A stretch of 15,136 nt of DNA, taken from NCBI GenBank assembly GCA_031288215.1, contig JAITRV010000035.1:1-15136 (forward strand). The letters are read 5' to 3'. The position numbers were made by a program, and so were the translations under genes. The notes under the pieces are model-generated. The model saw only the letters and a list, made by a program, of their open reading frames with translations, ran no database searches and had not been told where the DNA came from. Below, one piece after another: positions 12,463-15,136 of the stretch (its first letter is position 1; the number at the start of each line of letters is the position of its first letter). The DNA is from Spirochaetaceae bacterium (GTDB taxonomy: Bacteria; Spirochaetota; Spirochaetia; Treponematales; Breznakiellaceae).

Positions 12463-13359
12463 CTAGACCTTCTCTATCTGATGTTTCCCCAGGAGCCCCG
12501 AGGGCTTCACCAGCAGCACGATGATGAGGAGCACAAAGGCAAAGGCATCCCGGTAGCCGGTCAGGGTGGGAAGGAAGGCGATGATCATGATCTCGATGAA
12601 TCCCAGGAGGAGCCCCCCCAGGACCGCGCCGCCGATATTGCCGATTCCCCCGATCACCGCGGCGATAAAGCATTTGAGCCCCGGAATCATCCCCATGGTA
12701 GGGTTGAGCTGGGGGTATTTCAGGGCCCACATGACCCCTCCGACGGCGGCCAGCACCGATCCCGTTCCAAAAGTGAAGGAGACGATTTGGTTGACGTCGA
12801 TGGCCATGAGCCGGGCCGCGGCCAGATCCGTGGAAACCGCCCGCATGGCCATCCCGGTTTTGGTCTTGTAGATGACGGCGAGGAGCACCACCAGAAGCGC
12901 GGCGGTCAGGCCCGGGATAAAGAGGCTGATACTCATCACCGATACGGACCCGATCCTCACCACCTGATTGAAGATCTCCGGCACCGGAAAGCCCTTGGGC
13001 CGTCCCCCAAAGATCACCGTGGCCAGGTTTTCGATGAGAAAAGAGGCCCCGATGGCGCTGATCATGATGGATATTTTGGGGCTCTCCCGGAGGGGCTTGT
13101 AGGCGATCCGTTCCAGCCCGACCCCCAGGATCCCCGTGAGGCCGAAGGCCACCACAAAGCCAACCCACCAGGGCATCAAGAGGAGGGTAACGCCGTAAAA
13201 GGCGATATACCCCCCCAACATAAACACATCGCCGTGGGCAAAGTTGATGAGCCGGAGAATTCCGTAGACCATGGTATACCCAATGGCGATCAAGGCGTAG
13301 AGGCTTCCCAGAGAGAGGGCGTTTGAAAGGTGTTGTAAAAAAAGTTCCCCCGTTATCAT
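12463..13359 (-). CDS. livH: Branched-chain amino acid-type ABC transporter permease LivH
   Basis: The other membrane permease of the Liv-type importer: 298 residues, close to the usual 290-310, with about eight hydrophobic segments. Landmarks are the N-terminal G-S-L-Y-A-L-I-A-I-G-Y-T-M-V-Y-G-I-L-R-L then I-N-F-A-H-G-D-V-F-M-L-G-G-Y, the coupling loop M-R-A-V-S-T-D-L-A-A-A-R-L-M-A-I-D-V, V-I-G-G-I-G-N-I-G-G-A-V-L-G-G, and the ending V-K-P-S-G-L-L-G. The ATG at 13359 lies 30 bases after the livK stop. The ribosome site is weak: AGAGG only two bases before the ATG, or AAAGG about eleven bases away, so it may be translated less than livK, which fits the higher need for binding protein. Confidence 0.95.
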   Translation of the reverse strand: MITGELFLQHLSNALSLGSLYALIAIGYTMVYGILRLINFAHGDVFMLGGYIAFYGVTLLLMPWWVGFVVAFGLTGILGVGLERIAYKPLRESPKISIMISAIGASFLIENLATVIFGGRPKGFPVPEIFNQVVRIGSVSVMSISLFIPGLTAALLVVLLAVIYKTKTGMAMRAVSTDLAAARLMAIDVNQIVSFTFGTGSVLAAVGGVMWALKYPQLNPTMGMIPGLKCFIAAVIGGIGNIGGAVLGGLLLGFIEIMIIAFLPTLTGYRDAFAFVLLIIVLLVKPSGLLGKHQIEKV

Positions 13360-13389
13360 CGCCTCTGCCGCCTTTGTTTTTCGCTGCCC

Positions 13390-14550
13390 TTAGGGGTTCA
13401 CCACGGTCTTATAGACGAATTTCCCGCCCTCCACGGCCTTGATAAAGGCGCTCTTGGTGGCGTCCCCATTGGCGTCCAGGGTCGTGGTTCCGGTAGCCCC
13501 GATAAAGCCGGAGGTTGCCGCAATGGCGTCCCGAATCTTGAGGGGATCCGTGGAACCGGCCCGTTTGATCGCGTCCAGGGCGACGAGGTAGCCGTCATAG
13601 CCCAGGGCGGTTACCGCCGCGGGTTCCCGGGAATACCGGGCCCGGTACTCCCGAAGGAAAACCTCCGCCGCCGCCGTGGTGGCCACTTCCGAGGCAAAGA
13701 AGGTGGAGAACACCGCCCCTTCTACCCGTTCCCGGCCCACGTCGATAAATTCCGGGGTCTCCCAGGTATCGCCGCCGATGATCGGAACGGTGATGCCCAA
13801 TTCCCGGGCCTGCTTTATCACCAGGGCCGATTCGGTGTAATTCCCCGGGGCGAAGATCACATTGGGGTTGAGGGACTTGATGGTGGTAAGCTGGGCGCTG
13901 AAATCCTGATCCCCGGTGTTGTAGTTTACCGTGGTGAGGATGCTGTTGTTATTGCCGGTGAGGCGCTTGAAGTTATCCGAGAAGAATTTCGCCAGGCCGA
14001 CGGAATAGTCGTTGGAGACTTCCTGGACAATCACGGCGGTCTTGGCGTTCAGGTCCCGAAAGGCATAATTGGCCATCACCGTGCCCTGGAAGGGATCAAT
14101 AAAGCATACCCGGAAATAGTAATCGTTCCCCGCGGTAACCAGGGGGTTGGTACAGGAAAGGCCTATCACCGGAATCCGGGCCTCCTTGGCCACTTCGCCC
14201 CCGGCCATAGCCAGGGAAGATCCCCATGATCCGAGGATCAGGGTAACCTTATCCGCGGCAATCAGGCGTTCCACCGCCGTGGCCGCTTCCACCTTGTCGG
14301 ACTTGTTGTCCGCTACCACCAGTTCGACCTTATAGGTCTTTCCCCCGACGGTCACGGTGGGGTTCAGCTCATTGGCCAGGCGTACGCCCTCAACTTCCAT
14401 GGCGCCCCCCGCCGCGTTTGCCCCGGTCATGGGTTCAAACACCCCGATCTTAATGACATCCCCGGCTTCCGCCTTGGCGCCGGCACATACCGGCAGGGCC
14501 GCTGCCGTAACGAGCAGGGCCAAAATCGTCAGTTTCAACATCAGTTTCAT
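13390..14550 (-). CDS. livK: Branched-chain amino acid-type ABC transporter binding protein LivK
   Basis: The extracytoplasmic ligand-binding protein of the Liv-type importer: 386 residues, type I periplasmic-binding fold. The N-terminus has two lysines, a leucine/alanine-rich core and a possible cleavage region L-P-V-C-A-G-A (about 19-25). The Cys is preceded by Val, poor for a standard lipobox, so either lipidation or signal peptidase I cleavage is possible. The mature domain opens with I-K-I-G-V-F-E-P-M-T-G-A-N-A-A-G-G. A-L-G-Y-D-G-Y near the C-terminus is typical of the family. AAGGAGG six bases before the ATG at 14550 is the best ribosome site in the operon, and a good promoter lies just upstream. 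Leucine, isoleucine and valine are the default ligands, but relatives bind amides, urea and aromatic acids. Confidence 0.95.
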   Translation of the reverse strand: MKLMLKLTILALLVTAAALPVCAGAKAEAGDVIKIGVFEPMTGANAAGGAMEVEGVRLANELNPTVTVGGKTYKVELVVADNKSDKVEAATAVERLIAADKVTLILGSWGSSLAMAGGEVAKEARIPVIGLSCTNPLVTAGNDYYFRVCFIDPFQGTVMANYAFRDLNAKTAVIVQEVSNDYSVGLAKFFSDNFKRLTGNNNSILTTVNYNTGDQDFSAQLTTIKSLNPNVIFAPGNYTESALVIKQARELGITVPIIGGDTWETPEFIDVGRERVEGAVFSTFFASEVATTAAAEVFLREYRARYSREPAAVTALGYDGYLVALDAIKRAGSTDPLKIRDAIAATSGFIGATGTTTLDANGDATKSAFIKAVEGGKFVYKTVVNP

Positions 14551-14583
14551 TTTTTCCTCCTTGGATTAAACGATTGATAGAAC

Positions 14584-14612
14584 AGCATACCATATATTGA
14601 AATATTATTCAA
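14584..14612 (-). promoter_or_regulatory. Promoter of livKHMGF
   Basis: On the minus strand TTGAAT (14612-14607) and TATGCT (14589-14584) are separated by 17 bases, with TGG before the -10 giving an extended -10. Transcription would begin near 14577, leaving a leader of under 30 bases with the strong AAGGAGG. Confidence 0.65.
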
Positions 14613-14615
14613 TAT
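14594..14615. promoter_or_regulatory. Perfect dyad over the livK -35 region, likely operator
   Basis: ATATTGAA (14594-14601) is an exact inverted copy of TTCAATAT (14608-14615) with six bases between. It covers the -35 box and most of the spacer of the livK promoter, where a bound protein would block RNA polymerase. The regulator is unknown; no regulator gene lies beside livK in this window. Confidence 0.55.
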
Positions 14616-14653
14616 TTATACGAGGATTACTTCAGCAATTCTCAGTTTAACAG

Positions 14654-14685
14654 AAAAAAGGTCTCAACCATTGACCCTTTGAGAC
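14654..14685 (-). terminator. Orphan intrinsic terminator on the minus strand
   Basis: On the minus strand GTCTCAA (14685-14679) and TTGAGAC (14667-14661) form a perfect seven-base stem with an eleven-base loop, followed one base later by six T (14659-14654). No convincing minus-strand gene lies before it: the only open frame (14887-14642) runs through the terminator and has no ribosome site. It could end a small RNA, insulate the livK promoter, or be a remnant. Confidence 0.5.
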
Positions 14686-14803
14686 GGGTGTGCGGATAGA
14701 TGCCTGATACCAGTCGATGCTGGATTATCTCGGCGCAGGATGCGGGAAGAACACGGCGGAAACACAACCTGGAAACCGTCTTGAGGGTCGTGGCTCTGCC
14801 GTC
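14686..14803. other. Gene-free sequence with no recognised function
   Basis: This is the middle of the 431-bp gap 14551-14981. A 38-codon plus-strand frame from 14700 has no ribosome site or recognisable protein, and no RNA gene is apparent. The flanks of the gap carry the livK promoter, an orphan minus-strand terminator, and the regulatory array of the next gene, listed separately. Confidence 0.5.
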
Positions 14804-14864
14804 TGACACGTTTTGACATGTCGTGACATTCGTCTTGACAAAATTAATTAAATTTTTCTTGACA
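14804..14864 (+). promoter_or_regulatory. Helically phased TGACA repeats upstream of the enolase-superfamily gene
   Basis: TGACA occurs in the same orientation at 14804, 14814, 14824, 14836 and 14860, spacings of 10, 10, 12 and 24 bases, so all lie on nearly one face of the helix. The last copy is part of the -35 box. The last two copies are within an eight-base direct repeat TCTTGACA (14833-14840 and 14857-14864), separated by an AT-only tract. This looks like an activator-binding array; no known regulator is assigned. Confidence 0.5.
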
Positions 14865-14887
14865 ACTGAAGATTTCGCCTTTATCAT
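14859..14887 (+). promoter_or_regulatory. Strong promoter of the enolase-superfamily gene
   Basis: A consensus TTGACA (14859-14864) and TATCAT (14882-14887) are separated by the ideal 17 bases, with an AT-rich upstream tract (14841-14857) resembling an UP element. Transcription should start near 14894, leaving a leader of about 88 bases. Confidence 0.75.
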
Positions 14888-14902
14888 ATTCTAAGACCTA
14901 TA

Positions 14903-14951
14903 TGCTAACGGTTAGCAGTTAGGTGCTAGCTTAAGCAGTGTTACTGCTTAA
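14903..14951. promoter_or_regulatory. Tandem dyads just after the transcription start, likely operators
   Basis: TGCTAAC (14903-14909) and GTTAGCA (14911-14917) form a perfect 15-bp dyad about ten bases after the predicted start, the classic place for a repressor. TTAAGCAGT (14931-14939) and ACTGCTTAA (14943-14951) form a second perfect dyad, and a GCTAGC palindrome lies between. The first resembles operators of LacI-type regulators in form. In RNA both could also fold as hairpins. The regulator gene is not in the window. Confidence 0.55.
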
Positions 14952-14981
14952 TTTAAGAAGAATTTGTTCGGAGGAAAAGCG

Positions 14982-15136
14982 ATGAAAATCACAAGTATTG
15001 ATGTTTTTAAGACAACCATGGGACGGCCCTCTGTAGAAGGGAGTATATGGAACCCTATTGTTGTCCGGATTAACACCGATGAAGGCATCAGCGGTTTCGG
15101 AGAGGCCGGTCTTGCGTACGGGAATTCTCAAACCGC
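14982..15136 (+). CDS. Enolase-superfamily (mandelate racemase/muconate lactonizing type) protein, N-terminus only
   Basis: The first 51 codons of a mandelate racemase/muconate lactonizing-type protein of the enolase superfamily. The start M-K-I-T-S-I-D-V-F and the following strand N-P-I-V-V-R-I-N-T-D-E-G-I-S-G-F-G-E-A-G (about residues 24-43) are the typical N-terminal capping domain, which determines substrate specificity and precedes the metal-binding barrel. The catalytic residues lie beyond the window edge, so dehydratase, racemase and cycloisomerase activities cannot be told apart; sugar-acid dehydratases are the commonest. GGAGG (14970-14974) lies seven bases before the ATG. The gene is divergent from livK, with a strong, seemingly repressible promoter. 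Its codon use is more AT-rich than that of the genes before it, possibly a sign of different origin. Confidence 0.85.
   Translation, partial: MKITSIDVFKTTMGRPSVEGSIWNPIVVRINTDEGISGFGEAGLAYGNSQT

Noticed and set aside
12481..13326. A 281-codon plus-strand frame opposite livH
   Set aside because: His/Asp/Gln/Gly-rich antisense shadow of a membrane protein gene.
14804..14864. A CRISPR-like or tandem-repeat array
   Set aside because: The repeat unit is only five bases with no spacers of constant length; a regulatory array is the better reading.
14642..14887. An 81-codon minus-strand frame in the livK upstream region
   Set aside because: No ribosome site, begins inside the opposing promoter's -10 box, and its end reads through an intrinsic terminator.
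14931..15131. A 66-codon minus-strand frame opposite the enolase-superfamily gene
   Set aside because: Shadow of a recognisable plus-strand protein start.

Overview
The window looks like a chromosomal segment of a G+C-rich bacterium. It carries a bacterial-type glutaminyl-tRNA synthetase, strong Shine-Dalgarno sites and sigma70-like promoters. Glutaminyl-tRNA synthetase combined with relaxed lipoprotein-like leaders and a branched-chain-amino-acid-type ABC cassette would suit a Treponema-like spirochaete, but this is a guess; taxonomy cannot be fixed from sequence reading alone. I see no phage genes, insertion sequences, CRISPR arrays, rRNA or tRNA.

Layout. 1-1113 is the 3' two-thirds of glnS, followed by a probable terminator. 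1159-1822 is a DUF433/DUF5615 toxin-antitoxin-like pair, whose toxin gene runs through two strong palindromes and overlaps the tail of the convergent LysR regulator gene (1815-2723, minus). A 204-bp divergent region holds a T-N11-A LysR-type box, an extended -10 promoter and a highly folded leader. It drives an operon of a PrpF-family isomerase and a complete tripartite tricarboxylate transporter (tctC, tctB, tctA; 2928-7171). A cluster of strong hairpins (7198-7353) separates this from pyrC-pyrF (7399-9744), two de novo pyrimidine genes. Convergent to these is a full liv-type ABC importer read on the minus strand in the order livK-livH-livM-livG-livF (14550 down to 9801). After a 431-bp AT-richer regulatory region, the window ends in the first 51 codons of an enolase-superfamily (mandelate racemase/muconate lactonizing) gene on the plus strand.

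How the genes work together. The LysR-PrpF-Tct block reads as one uptake-and-isomerisation module: TctC binds a carboxylate outside the membrane, TctA/TctB import it, and the PrpF-type enzyme shifts a double bond in an aconitate-like acid. The LysR protein would sense the substrate. pyrC/pyrF make UMP. The liv block imports a branched-chain amino acid or a similar small polar ligand. The terminal enolase-superfamily gene probably opens a sugar-acid catabolic operon under its own tightly regulated promoter.

The least conventional signals are non-coding or at gene margins: the folded prpF leader, the hairpin cluster before pyrC, helically phased TGACA repeats plus tandem dyads before the enolase-superfamily gene, a minus-strand terminator with no gene in front of it, a G-quadruplex-type run between livH and livM, and a stretch of pyrC that looks as though it is read in the wrong frame.
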